Source of the DNA: Undibacterium piscinae
GTDB lineage: Bacteria; Pseudomonadota; Gammaproteobacteria; Burkholderiales; Burkholderiaceae_D
Assembly (NCBI GenBank): GCA_003970805.2
Contig: CP051152.1
Location: forward strand, 1,860,001 to 1,924,000
DNA: 64,000 bases
Direction of reading: 5' to 3'
The position numbers were made by a program, and so were the translations under genes. Shown in pieces: positions 55,785 to 64,000 of the stretch (position 1 is the first letter of the stretch; each line of letters opens with the position of its first letter). The notes under the pieces are model-generated. The model was given only the letters and a program-made list of their open reading frames with translations. It did not search any database and was not told the DNA's origin.

Positions 55785-56621
55785 TTAGGTTACCAAGGGC
55801 TGGGTTCTGTATTGCACAGGGCTCAGCCCTTTTAGTTTCATCTTAATGCGATCGTAATTATAGTAGTGAATATACTTTGCCAGCCCTTTTTGAAGCTCAT
55901 CAATGCTTTTAAATTTGTCGAGGTAAAAATACTCAGACTTCAGCACTGCAAAAAAGCTTTCCATCGCTGCATTGTCGAGACAGTTTCCTTTGCGTGACAT
56001 GCTCTGTGTGACTTGATTTTTCCCGAGTAGCCGTTGGTAGGCGGGCATTCGATATTGCCACCCCTGATCCGAATGCAAGACTGGCTTTTCGCCTGGCTTT
56101 AATTTGACCAACGCTTTCTTGAGCATGTTGCTCACCATTTCAAACACCGGGCGTCTGGACGTCTCATAGGCAATAATTTCGCCATTGTACAAATCCAATA
56201 CCGGGGAGAGATACAACTTTTCTCTGGCAACATTAAATTCCGTCACATCCGTTACCCACTTCTGATTCGGCTCTTGTGCCTCGAACTGACGTTGTAAAAT
56301 ATTGGGCGCAGCACAGCCCACGTCGCCCTTGTAGGAACGGTATTTTTTGATTCTGACCAGTGACTTGAGTCCGAGCGACGTCATCAATCTCTGCACTGTC
56401 TTGTGGTTTACAAGCGTACCCATTTTCTGGATGGTCGCGGTGATGCGCCTATAACCATAACGCCCCTTATGGCGTGCGTAAATGCTGCGGATGCGGCCCT
56501 TCAAATCCGCATATTTATCTGCTGCCAGCAAGGCTTTCTGTTGATAGTAAAACGTACTGCGTGCCAGACCGGCAAGTTTGAGCAAGCCGGCTATCGGGTA
56601 CTGCTGCCTTAGTTCTTGCAC
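55785..56621 (-). CDS. IS3-family transposase OrfB (DDE integrase domain)
   Basis: The 278-aa product has an N-terminal HTH-like segment (LARSTFYYQQK, RYGYRRITATI) and an rve/DDE core. Catalytic residues are expected at WVTDVTEF (D), LHSDQGWQYR (D) and the NAAMESFFAVLKSE (E) motif. The frame is open upstream of the ATG as far as the slippery site in orfA, so the active enzyme is likely an OrfAB fusion made by -1 frameshifting. It ends near the left end of the element. Confidence 0.95.
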   Translation of the reverse strand: MQELRQQYPIAGLLKLAGLARSTFYYQQKALLAADKYADLKGRIRSIYARHKGRYGYRRITATIQKMGTLVNHKTVQRLMTSLGLKSLVRIKKYRSYKGDVGCAAPNILQRQFEAQEPNQKWVTDVTEFNVAREKLYLSPVLDLYNGEIIAYETSRRPVFEMVSNMLKKALVKLKPGEKPVLHSDQGWQYRMPAYQRLLGKNQVTQSMSRKGNCLDNAAMESFFAVLKSEYFYLDKFKSIDELQKGLAKYIHYYNYDRIKMKLKGLSPVQYRTQPLVT

Positions 56622-57148
56622 TACTTGCGCTTGTTGCGCGGTGTTGTCTGTGCTTGTTGCTGAACTAAGGCTTTTAACTTTTTTAGGTAGGCATTCTCCA
56701 TGCGCAGATAAGCCACTTCCGCCAGCAATTCTTCGTGGCTGCGGCTTTCATCTTCTTTGGCGTGCGGTGCTTTTGGTGTTGGTGGGGCTGACATGTTTTT
56801 AGGGCGTCCTCGGGTGCGTGGAGTTAAGGCGTCGATACCACCGCTATGATAACTGCGTTCCCAGACTCCGAGGCAACCTGGGCTGCGGATATCAAACACG
56901 AGTGCGGTTTCTGCATAGGAGAGCTGCTGATCCCACATGTGTTGCAATACCGAGAGCCTGAACTCCAGGTTGTAATGGCTGAACTTCTTTCCGAGACCTT
57001 CAGCGCCGTAGTGCTCGTAGCGCTTTACCCAGCGACGCACTATCGACCCATTAATACAGTAATGCTGCCCGATGGCGTTGAAGCTGGTCGACTTGTTGAG
57101 ATACCGTTTAACGACGCCTAATTTAAACTGCTTCGTGTACTTACTCAT
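56621..57148 (-). CDS. IS3-family transposase OrfA (helix-turn-helix)
   Basis: Start MSKYTKQFKLGVVKRYL at 57148 gives 175 aa; an upstream Met would lie near the IS end. It has two helix-turn-helix blocks (FNAIGQHYCINGSIVRRWVKRY and LSYAETALVFDIRSPGCLGVWERSY) that bind the terminal repeats, and a C-terminal leucine-zipper-like helix (LLAEVAYLRMENAYLKKLKALVQ). A slippery A_AAA_AAG heptamer in the orfA frame lies at 56684-56678 within LKKL, the classical -1 frameshift site. Confidence 0.92.
   Translation of the reverse strand: MSKYTKQFKLGVVKRYLNKSTSFNAIGQHYCINGSIVRRWVKRYEHYGAEGLGKKFSHYNLEFRLSVLQHMWDQQLSYAETALVFDIRSPGCLGVWERSYHSGGIDALTPRTRGRPKNMSAPPTPKAPHAKEDESRSHEELLAEVAYLRMENAYLKKLKALVQQQAQTTPRNKRK
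56678..56684 (-). other. Programmed -1 ribosomal frameshift site of the IS
   Basis: A_AAA_AAG is in the zero frame of orfA. Shifting -1 there continues as VKSLSSATSTDN and runs without a stop into orfB. This matches the mechanism known for the IS150 group. Confidence 0.85.
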
Positions 57149-57231
57149 AAAAACACCCCAAAAGTTAGGACTGGTGTCCAACTTTTGGGGTGCAGTTCAT
57201 TGCGCTGCCGTTTTATTTTTTCCGGATTTGA

Positions 57232-59169
57232 TCAGGCGGCGTTTTTAAATCCACCCAAGTCAGCCGACAAGGCGTTCTTAATCATCTCATCCAAGGCGGC
57301 CATGGCGGCTTTTTGCGCCTCTATCTCGGCCTGTATGGTGTCAAACGAAGCAATTTTATCTTCCAGGCTATCGGTAGCGACATGGATGCGCTGTATCGAT
57401 TGCATGCGGTTCTTGAGCTGATTTTTATGCTCGCGAATCTGCGCTTCCAACGGAGCCATCACAACCTTTTGCCATGCCTCAACATCGCGGTTCGCTTGCA
57501 GGAAGCTTTGCTTGACGCGCGCGGCGACAGAGTCAAAAAACTTTTGTATCAACACCTTGTGTGAAGTCGTCATCAGGGTCATGGTATTGAATTGCTTTTG
57601 AAATACCGTTTCGATAGCGGATATTTCCAGCACATATTTTTCCAGCGAAAAGGCCATGGGAGCAGTTAGCGCCAAGCCATGTTCGGTAGAAAATTTACGA
57701 TACATGACACCCATCATCTCTGAAATTTCATCGATCTTCTTATTTGAAGTCATGAGATTCAATTTGATATGCGCAAAAAACTGCTTAACGGCATCTTTGA
57801 GACCGGCGGAAAATTTACTGTTTTCCATCTCTTCGCGCGATTTACGAATTTCTTCACGCAAGATATCCATGCCAAGGCTGGTATACACTTCGGTAGAAAG
57901 TTTGGTAAAAACAGCACGGGTTCCCTGCATCTTGATCAGGCTGGTATCGAACTCTTTTTTCTCGACATCGACACGCTTCATCATGTGTTCAATGACATTA
58001 TTATTTTTACCGCGCAAGCTCTTCAGTTCCATCATCTGCTCGAGCACATTGCGGCCACGCGATGCAATCATCGTGCGCTGTCCATTCATGATTTCATTGA
58101 TATCTGCAACTAACTGGGCACGAATGATTTCCTGTTTAGACGGAATCAATTCTTTGGATAAGGCGTACTCCAAGGCCGGCAAACGGCTCTTGGCCAGTAG
58201 CGGCGCATCTTTATGGATTTTCGCGACCAGGCCTTTTTGCGCAGAAACCGGAAACACCTGCTTCTCATCCAGCGCAAGAATATGTGCCACCGTGCTAACC
58301 TGAAGCTCAATTTGACGTTCTATCTCTTCCGGAGAGCGCAGCTCATCCCACATGCTGTCTATCTTGTTCAAGACCACCATACGGCCAGGGCCACCGCCGA
58401 TATGATTGCGCCAGACGTCAATATCACTTTTAGTGACGCCGGTATCGGCGGCCAGTATGAACAAGACCGCATGCGCGTTCGGAATCAGGTTCAGCGTCAG
58501 TTCCGGTTCGGTACCAATCGCATTCAGGCCTGGCGTGTCGACAATGATCAATCCCTCTTTCAACAAAGGATGCGGAAAATTGACAATGGCATGACGCCAC
58601 TGCGAAATTTCTACCATGCCGTCTTCATCCACTTCCAGGCTCGCATCCGGATCGGATTCATCGTACAGACCATAAGACTTGGCGGTCTCTATGCTCACTT
58701 TTTTGGTCAGGCTCACTTGCTTGAAGGCTTCCAGCATGCCGTCACCGGAACTGATATTCAGGGGCAATACGGTCCAGACGTGATGCTGGCCTTTGTAATC
58801 GCTGGTTGATTGCGCTTCGCTACGCGTCTCGATAGGCAACAGCCGTATGCACGGAGGTATGGTTTCGTCATACAGCAATTCGGTCGGGCACATGGTGGTG
58901 CGGCCTGCCGAGGAAGGCAAAATACGTTGTCCGTAATTGGCGAAAAAGATTGCATTGATTAATTCTGACTTGCCGCGTGAAAATTCTGCAACAAATGCAA
59001 TGGTCAATTTATCATCAACCAGTCTTTCCAGCAGCCGGGCCAGGCGCTGATCAATTGCCGCATCGGCCAAATCTGATCCGCTAACCCACGCGCGATACTG
59101 CCCAAGTGCGCTCAGCACGCCCTTACGCCAGTCGCTATACTCCTGGAATTTTTGAACCAGATTACTCAT
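57232..59169 (-). CDS. Dynamin-family GTPase
   Basis: The product is 645 aa from ATG 59169 (MSNLVQKFQEYSDW), which has GAGGG as ribosome site. The GTPase domain shows P-loop AEFSRGKSELINA near residue 59, a switch I region around SSAGRTTMCPTEL, G3 IIVDTPGLNAIGT near 207 and G4 VLNKIDSMWDE near 262. A long helical C-terminal half (about 320-640) follows with coiled-coil character, and a short hydrophobic stretch typical of membrane paddles is not obvious. Bacterial dynamins remodel or protect membranes. It is a single gene; its original terminator is split by the IS. Confidence 0.9.
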   Translation of the reverse strand: MSNLVQKFQEYSDWRKGVLSALGQYRAWVSGSDLADAAIDQRLARLLERLVDDKLTIAFVAEFSRGKSELINAIFFANYGQRILPSSAGRTTMCPTELLYDETIPPCIRLLPIETRSEAQSTSDYKGQHHVWTVLPLNISSGDGMLEAFKQVSLTKKVSIETAKSYGLYDESDPDASLEVDEDGMVEISQWRHAIVNFPHPLLKEGLIIVDTPGLNAIGTEPELTLNLIPNAHAVLFILAADTGVTKSDIDVWRNHIGGGPGRMVVLNKIDSMWDELRSPEEIERQIELQVSTVAHILALDEKQVFPVSAQKGLVAKIHKDAPLLAKSRLPALEYALSKELIPSKQEIIRAQLVADINEIMNGQRTMIASRGRNVLEQMMELKSLRGKNNNVIEHMMKRVDVEKKEFDTSLIKMQGTRAVFTKLSTEVYTSLGMDILREEIRKSREEMENSKFSAGLKDAVKQFFAHIKLNLMTSNKKIDEISEMMGVMYRKFSTEHGLALTAPMAFSLEKYVLEISAIETVFQKQFNTMTLMTTSHKVLIQKFFDSVAARVKQSFLQANRDVEAWQKVVMAPLEAQIREHKNQLKNRMQSIQRIHVATDSLEDKIASFDTIQAEIEAQKAAMAALDEMIKNALSADLGGFKNAA

Positions 59170-59218
59170 ATTGCCCTCAATCAATTTTTATAACATCATC
59201 AGAATCTAACATTCTGTC

Positions 59219-60040
59219 TTATTTTTGGCAATTGACACAGTAAAAAGTGCTGCGTTGCCCTTGCTTGATCTGCCTGACGGGTGCCGCGCAAACGCGGCAA
59301 GGCTCACCAGTGCGATCATATACGAAATAGGATTGCTGAAAATACCCCGTTTTTCCGTCCACCCCGACAAAATCGCGCAAACTGCTGCCGCCCTTTTCTA
59401 TCGCTGCCTCCAGCGTGCTACGTATCGCCTCGACCAGCAAGACATAACGCTTGAGGCTAATCCGGTCAGCCCGTACTTTAGGGTTGATGTGCGCCTTGAA
59501 CAAACTCTCGGAAGCATAAATATTACCGACGCCCACCACCACATCCCCCGCCAGCAGCACCTGTTTAATCGCCGCGTGACGTTGGCGGGTCTGACGATAC
59601 AGCATTTCCGCATCGAACAAATCTTCCAGTGGCTCTACGCCCAGAGCGCGCAACAAAGGATGATTTTCAATCTCGCCGTCGGCATCGTCATGCCACAATA
59701 CCGCGCCAAAGCGGCGCGGATCATGCATACGCAACATGGCGGAACCGACCACAATATCGACGTGATCATGCTTGGCGGACGCTGTCTGTGATGGCAGAAT
59801 CCGCAAGTGTCCCGACATGCCCAGATGAATCAGCACCGTGCCATGGGCAAACTTCAATAACAGATATTTACCGCGCCGGCCGGTAGCAAGGATGGTCTGC
59901 CCTTGCAACAATTGCGGCAGATTGGCAGGAAACGGCCAACGCAGTCCGCTGCGGCGCAACACCACAGAACTGACCGTCTGTCCCTGCAAATATGGCGTCA
60001 CGCCACGCCGCGTCACTTCCACTTCGGGTAATTCAGGCAT
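59219..60040 (-). CDS. mutM: Formamidopyrimidine-DNA glycosylase MutM (Fpg)
   Basis: MutM excises 8-oxoguanine and ring-opened purines and nicks the strand. The start at 60040 gives MPELPEVEVTRRG, whose Pro2 is the catalytic nucleophile and Glu3 is required, and 273 aa. An earlier frame start would block Pro2. Other elements are the H2TH region VVVGVGNIYASESLFKA and the C-terminal zinc finger with CRVCAAPVRQIKQGQR and YCVNCQ. It lies just upstream of the dynamin gene on the same strand. mutY is present at 45.5 kb. Confidence 0.97.
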   Translation of the reverse strand: MPELPEVEVTRRGVTPYLQGQTVSSVVLRRSGLRWPFPANLPQLLQGQTILATGRRGKYLLLKFAHGTVLIHLGMSGHLRILPSQTASAKHDHVDIVVGSAMLRMHDPRRFGAVLWHDDADGEIENHPLLRALGVEPLEDLFDAEMLYRQTRQRHAAIKQVLLAGDVVVGVGNIYASESLFKAHINPKVRADRISLKRYVLLVEAIRSTLEAAIEKGGSSLRDFVGVDGKTGYFQQSYFVYDRTGEPCRVCAAPVRQIKQGQRSTFYCVNCQK

Positions 60041-60160
60041 ATTTTCTCTTAACCAATAGCAATTCAATTACAATTTAATACACAGAAGATCCCTTGTGAG
60101 CCCACGTTTATGCGGCTTCAGCGTAAAATCTCCCATCACCGATCAAATCAGGAATCTGTT

Positions 60161-62011
60161 TTGAAAAATATTTTCGCCCCCATTGTAATAGCAAGACCTG
60201 TCAGACAATTTTTCTGCATAGGAATCATCAGCGTCACGGCACTTCTGAGCGGCTGCGCCAATCTGCACTGGTTTGCCGCACATCCTACCGAAATGCCGCC
60301 GGCACCAGAGCTTGCGAGCACCACAACCACAGCCGGAGGCGAATCAGTCCATGAGATTGCGCGTAAGCTCAGTGCCGACGACAAACTGCCTTCAGTCGCA
60401 CTGACGGAGGAGCTGCTCTACAAATTACTCACGTCAGAAATCGCCTACCAGAGAGGCAATTGGCAGGCCGCGTATGTAACCATCCTGGCAGCCGCACAAC
60501 AAACCAGAGATCCGCGCCTGGCCAGACGCGCAGCAGAAATGGCGCTGGCGGCCAAGCAACCGGGTGAGTCACTGGCAGCAATACGCTTGTGGCGTGAACT
60601 GGCGCCGGACTCCAACGAGGCAACCCAGTATTACCTCGGCTTCATGATCGTCAATAATAATCTGGGCGAAATCCAGAAAGTGTTTAGCGAACGCCTGGTA
60701 AATGCAAAACCAGAACAATACGGCTTGCTCATGCTGCAGGCGCAGCGGTTATTGGCACGGGCGCGCGACAAGAAAGCCGCGTTTGATACTCTGGAAGAAA
60801 TCCTCGCGCCTTACAAAACGACGACAGAAGCTCATCTTTCCCTGGCCCAGGGCGCCTACCACAGTGGTGACAACGTACGCGCCATTAGTGAAGCGCAGGC
60901 AGCGCTGCAACTCAAGCCTGACTCTGCACTAGCGATATTGACCATCGCCCAGGCCTCAGAAAAATCTCAGGCATTGAAGGAAGTCGCCGCCTTCCTTGAA
61001 AAAAACCCCGCATCCAGAGACGTCAGGCTAGCCTATGCCAGCATGCTGATAGACACCAAGCAGCTCGACAAAGCCAGCCTAGAGTTTGAACATCTGCTAC
61101 GTGACAAGCCCGACGACGTCACTAGTCTCTACACTCTGGGCGCACTGGCAATGGATAGCGGCCAATTTAAAGTGGCGGAAAAATATTTCCTGAACTACCT
61201 GAACGCACTGGAAACACAACCTGAACAAGAACGCGATCCGACACCGGCGTTGATCAATCTGGCGCAAATCGCACTGGAGCGTAAAGATAATAAGGCGGCC
61301 ATGAATTGGCTGGCAAAAGTTGATTCCTACGACGGAAGAAATGCGGCCTGGCTCAATGTGCAATTGCGCCGTGCCCAATTGATCGCCAAGGATGGAAAAT
61401 TGAACGAAGCCAGGCAATTTCTCAAAGATATCAAGACCGGCAGCGAAGCGGAACAGGTACAAGTTCTGCAGGCAGAATCCCAATTACTCAGAAATGCAAA
61501 AAAAGGGCAGGAAGCCCTGGCTGTCATGGAAGCCGGCATACAACGCTTTCCGAATAATACCGATCTGCGTTACGACTATGCGATGCTGGCAGAATCCCTG
61601 AAACAGCTCGACCTGATGGAGCAACAACTGCGTCGAGTGATAGAGTTGGCGCCGAATAGCCAGCATGCGTACAACGCCCTAGGTTACTCGTTTGCCGATA
61701 GAAATATTCATCTGGACGAAGCGCTAAGCCTGATCGAAAAAGCGCTGCAGATTACTCCTGATGATCCCTTCATACTCGACAGTCTTGGCTGGGTAAAATT
61801 TCGCCTCGCCAGATACGAAGAGGCAGAGCAGGCACTAAGACGCGCCTACCAACTACGGCCAGACCCGGAAATTGCCGTCCATCTGGGCGAAGTCCTGTGG
61901 GTTGCCGGAAAAAAGGAAGCGGCAAAGGAGTATTGGCGCGAAGCGAAAGCCAAGGAACCCGACAATGACACCCTAAAAAGCACACTGTTACGACTGAATG
62001 TAAAACCTTAA
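60161..62011 (+). CDS. TPR-repeat outer-membrane lipoprotein upstream of lolB
   Basis: The probable start is TTG 60161 (LKNIFAPIVIARP); an in-frame start at 60110 would add 17 residues. The N-terminus has a lipoprotein signal with lipobox LLSGC. The mature part is made of many TPR-like helical repeats from about residue 90 to the end (e.g. AEQYLL..., NAYNALGYSFADRN, YEEAEQALRRAYQLRP), a protein-protein interaction scaffold. In Burkholderiales such a gene commonly precedes lolB and ispE, as here; a role in envelope assembly is likely but not established. Confidence 0.85.
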   Translation: MKNIFAPIVIARPVRQFFCIGIISVTALLSGCANLHWFAAHPTEMPPAPELASTTTTAGGESVHEIARKLSADDKLPSVALTEELLYKLLTSEIAYQRGNWQAAYVTILAAAQQTRDPRLARRAAEMALAAKQPGESLAAIRLWRELAPDSNEATQYYLGFMIVNNNLGEIQKVFSERLVNAKPEQYGLLMLQAQRLLARARDKKAAFDTLEEILAPYKTTTEAHLSLAQGAYHSGDNVRAISEAQAALQLKPDSALAILTIAQASEKSQALKEVAAFLEKNPASRDVRLAYASMLIDTKQLDKASLEFEHLLRDKPDDVTSLYTLGALAMDSGQFKVAEKYFLNYLNALETQPEQERDPTPALINLAQIALERKDNKAAMNWLAKVDSYDGRNAAWLNVQLRRAQLIAKDGKLNEARQFLKDIKTGSEAEQVQVLQAESQLLRNAKKGQEALAVMEAGIQRFPNNTDLRYDYAMLAESLKQLDLMEQQLRRVIELAPNSQHAYNALGYSFADRNIHLDEALSLIEKALQITPDDPFILDSLGWVKFRLARYEEAEQALRRAYQLRPDPEIAVHLGEVLWVAGKKEAAKEYWREAKAKEPDNDTLKSTLLRLNVKP

Positions 62012-62013
62012 GC

Positions 62014-62727
62014 ATGAGCTTCCTCACACCTGACCATACTCCCCCGTGTATGGTCAGATCACTACCATTTCAGCACATGAACAAAGCGTTTTCCGGGATA
62101 TCCCATGGATACCCCCGACTTTTCATAGCCAGTACAAGTCTGGCGCTATGCTTGCTGGTGACGGCTTGCGGATCGCTCCGCCCTCCTGCGACAAGCGAGA
62201 TTAGTGCAGCGGCAGTTGCCACACGCAGTTACCAGCAGCAGTTGCAACTGAGCGGCAGGATACAGGTCCAGTATCAGCAAAATGACAAACCGCAAAGCCT
62301 GCCCGGCAACTTCGAATGGCTGCAGGATAAAAACAGCACCGACATTACGTTGATCTCACCGCTGGGCCAAACCATCGCCACGATCAGTCAAAACGCTGCC
62401 GGCGCCAGCCTGCAGCAAGCCAATCAGCCGCTGCGCAGTGCCGCCAATCTCGATAGCCTGCTCAATGAGACCCTAGGCTGGCCCTTGCCGGTCAGCGGCC
62501 TGCGCGACTGGCTGCAAGGCTACATCCTGACACCTGAGGGCAAACACCAAATGCTGGCGGCACAAGAGAATCTGCACCTGGAAGCCGATGGCTGGCGCAT
62601 ACGCTATGTCAGCTGGCAAGATCAGGATGGCCTGCTCCACCCCAAACGCATAGACTTACAACGCTATACCAGCGAGGCCGGCGAAGTAAGCATGCGCATC
62701 ATTATCGACCAATGGAAAACCCCATGA
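62014..62727 (+). CDS. lolB: Outer-membrane lipoprotein receptor LolB
   Basis: LolB takes lipoproteins from LolA and inserts them in the outer membrane. The product is 237 aa from 62014, or 216 aa from Met 62077, which leads directly into the signal peptide and lipobox LVTACGS. The mature domain contains LSGRIQVQY, the FEWLQDKNSTDITLISPLGQTIATI block, and WPLPVSGLRDWLQG, all family marks. The stop overlaps the ispE start as ATGA, so translation is coupled. Confidence 0.93.
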   Translation: MSFLTPDHTPPCMVRSLPFQHMNKAFSGISHGYPRLFIASTSLALCLLVTACGSLRPPATSEISAAAVATRSYQQQLQLSGRIQVQYQQNDKPQSLPGNFEWLQDKNSTDITLISPLGQTIATISQNAAGASLQQANQPLRSAANLDSLLNETLGWPLPVSGLRDWLQGYILTPEGKHQMLAAQENLHLEADGWRIRYVSWQDQDGLLHPKRIDLQRYTSEAGEVSMRIIIDQWKTP

Positions 62728-63578
62728 GCGGCACACTACTGCACTGCCCGGCTCCGGCCAAACTCAATTTATTTTTGCATGTCACAGGCCGTCGCGCCGA
62801 TGGCTATCATTTGCTGCAAAGCGCATTTCAATTGATAGACCGCTGCGACAACCTGGATTTCGTCAGCCGTGACGACGGCGTAATACGCAGGACCAATCAG
62901 ATTGCCGGCGTGCCGGAAGACAGCGACCTGATCGTACGTGCGGCACGCCTGCTGCAAAGCCATACCGGCAGCCAATACGGGGCCGATCTGACTTTACACA
63001 AGATCCTGCCTATGGGCGGTGGTTTGGGCGGCGGCTCGTCGGATGCCGCCACCACCCTGATGGCGCTCAACCACCTTTGGCAGTGCGGTTTAAGCCGTCA
63101 GGAGTTGATGGAACTGGGACTCCGGCTAGGTGCGGATGTGCCGTTTTTTCTGTTTGGCCGTAATGCCTTTGCCGAAGGTGTAGGCGAAATTTTGCAGGAA
63201 ATTGAGACGCCGGATTGCTGGTATGTCGTGATAGAACCGGGCGTGCAAATTCCCACTCCCGCAATTTTTTCATCAAAAGATTTGACAAGGGACACAAAAC
63301 CCGTCAAGATGTCGGTCTTTCCAAGTGCAGCAACAAATAACTGGAAAAATGATCTGCAAACAGTCGCCGTGACGCTGTTTCCGCAAGTAGATGAAGTCAT
63401 TAATTGGCTAAAAAACTTCGGTGACGCAAGGATGACAGGATCTGGCTCTTGTGTTTTTTGTGCTTTTTTTGACGAAAATTCGGCAAACGAAGTATTAAAA
63501 CAAGTACCTGACCGCTGGGCATCATGGAAAGCGCAAGCGATGAAGCAACACCCGATGTATCATCTGGTGCAGACATAA
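62724..63578 (+). CDS. ispE: 4-diphosphocytidyl-2-C-methyl-D-erythritol kinase IspE
   Basis: IspE phosphorylates CDP-methylerythritol in the non-mevalonate isoprenoid pathway. The start ATG 62724 (MSGTLLHCPAPAKLNLFLHV) overlaps the lolB stop, giving 284 aa. The GHMP kinase motif PMGGGLGGGSSDAATTLMAL lies near residue 93, the FFLFGRNAFAEGVGE segment follows and ARMTGSGSCVFCAF closes the fold. It is followed by tRNA-Gln. Confidence 0.96.
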   Translation: MSGTLLHCPAPAKLNLFLHVTGRRADGYHLLQSAFQLIDRCDNLDFVSRDDGVIRRTNQIAGVPEDSDLIVRAARLLQSHTGSQYGADLTLHKILPMGGGLGGGSSDAATTLMALNHLWQCGLSRQELMELGLRLGADVPFFLFGRNAFAEGVGEILQEIETPDCWYVVIEPGVQIPTPAIFSSKDLTRDTKPVKMSVFPSAATNNWKNDLQTVAVTLFPQVDEVINWLKNFGDARMTGSGSCVFCAFFDENSANEVLKQVPDRWASWKAQAMKQHPMYHLVQT

Positions 63579-63651
63579 AAAGATTTGGTTTGATGCGAAG
63601 TTAACGCTAAAATAGCGCAAAATTTAAAACGCATCGGACAACAAGTTGTGT

Positions 63652-63728
63652 AGGGGAGTCGCCAAGCTGGTTAAGGCACCGGATTTTGATTCCGGCATGC
63701 GAAGGTTCGAATCCTTCCTCCCCTGCCA
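63652..63728 (+). tRNA. tRNA-Gln (anticodon UUG)
   Basis: The acceptor stem AGGGGAG / CTCCCCT is closed by discriminator G and an encoded CCA. The anticodon stem CCGGA / TCCGG encloses loop TTTTGAT with anticodon TTG. The T-arm AAGGTTCGAATCCTT is complete. It lies between ispE and prs, the usual Burkholderiales position. Confidence 0.97.
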
Positions 63729-63738
63729 TTAAATACAG

Positions 63739-63772
63739 AGCCGCCGCATATACATGATGCGGCGGCTTTTTT
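63739..63772 (+). terminator. Terminator between tRNA-Gln and prs
   Basis: AGCCGCCGCAT (63739-63749) pairs with ATGCGGCGGCT (63757-63767) and is followed by T residues. Confidence 0.88.
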
Positions 63773-63813
63773 AATTTCCAGCATCCATTAACCTTTAGCC
63801 AATAGGTGATCTC

Positions 63814-64000
63814 ATGCCACGCATAAACGACAACATGATGGTCTTCACCGGCAACGCCAATCCCGCATTGGCCGCAGGTGTAGCTAAACAACTCGGCATC
63901 CCTCTCGGCAAAGCAGACGTCTCCAAATTCTCTGACGGCGAAGTGATGGTCGAGATCAATGAGAACGTTCGCGGTAAAGATGTTTTCGTATTGCAATCCA
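63814..64000 (+). CDS. prs: Ribose-phosphate pyrophosphokinase Prs (3' end outside window)
   Basis: Prs makes PRPP from ribose 5-phosphate and ATP for nucleotide, His and Trp synthesis. Only the first 62 codons are in the window. [43 protein letters not shown] are the family start. An AGGTGA site precedes ATG 63814. The order tRNA-Gln - prs is typical. Confidence 0.95.
   Translation, partial: MPRINDNMMVFTGNANPALAAGVAKQLGIPLGKADVSKFSDGEVMVEINENVRGKDVFVLQS

Larger units (their letters stand above)
55750..57199 (-). mobile_element. IS3-family insertion sequence, IS150-like group (1450 bp)
   Basis: The element carries orfA and orfB of an IS3-family transposase on the minus strand. The ends are imperfect inverted repeats: left TGAACTGACCCCATTAAGTT, right (complement) TGAACTGCACCCCAAAAGTT, both continuing to GGACA, with TG...CA termini. 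A three-base target duplication TTG flanks it (55747-55749 and 57200-57202). Both frames are complete, so it may still be mobile. It interrupts a terminator hairpin. Confidence 0.93.

Noticed and set aside
63607..63996. 129-residue frame antisense to tRNA-Gln and prs
   Set aside because: The segment GEEGFEPSHAG arises from the tRNA read backwards, a well-known annotation artefact.

Overview
The window looks like chromosome of a betaproteobacterium of the order Burkholderiales, most likely family Oxalobacteraceae (Undibacterium/Herminiimonas-like). This is inferred from two typical beta-proteobacterial porins, the Coq7-type ubiquinone hydroxylase, the gene order TPR lipoprotein - lolB - ispE - tRNA-Gln - prs, a TPP-controlled thiCSGDE operon, and intermediate GC content. 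Both ends are cut inside genes (groES at the left, prs at the right).

Layout. 1-13.4 kb: groES-groEL, an OPT peptide transporter, an MpaB/Lcp-like haem oxygenase, a 7TM-DISM diguanylate cyclase, a TonB-like gene split by a frameshift and coupled to a DTW-domain tRNA modification gene, then ruvA-ruvB behind a LexA-like box and a YaiI-family gene. 13.4-20.7 kb: two porins, coq7, a frameshifted Na+/H+ antiporter and a UvrD-type helicase. 20.9-25.6 kb: thiamine operon with TPP riboswitch. 25.7-33.7 kb: a shortened GGDEF protein, an S46 dipeptidyl-peptidase, and an aldehyde dehydrogenase/DUF779 pair facing an AcoR-like sigma-54 activator with a -24/-12 promoter in between. 33.9-42.9 kb: a decay zone with a sphingomyelinase and Dyp peroxidase carrying a duplicated, eroded segment, an OmpA protein, a Tad-like remnant, and broken VOC, LytTR and ABC-permease genes, with two copies of a 76-bp palindromic repeat. 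42.9-46.6 kb: NatA-like ATPase, S33 peptidase and mutY. 47.2-55.7 kb: TonB receptor, periplasmic cyclophilin, and a three-gene operon for 3-hydroxyproline (dehydratase, Xaa-Pro peptidase, pyrroline-2-carboxylate reductase) divergent from a collagenase-like M9 lipoprotein. 55.75-57.2 kb: an IS3/IS150-group element inside a terminator hairpin. 57.2-64 kb: dynamin-like GTPase, mutM, TPR lipoprotein, lolB, ispE, tRNA-Gln(UUG), prs.

How it fits together. Protein use is a recurring theme: OPT transporter, S46, S33, M24 and M9 peptidases. The most coherent accessory unit is the 47-56 kb block, which reads as a possible collagen/3-hydroxyproline utilisation locus. The second theme is decay: several genes are broken by small indels or duplications, and the breaks cluster at 35-42 kb. 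Some isolated single-base frameshifts could be assembly errors, which cannot be decided from sequence alone.
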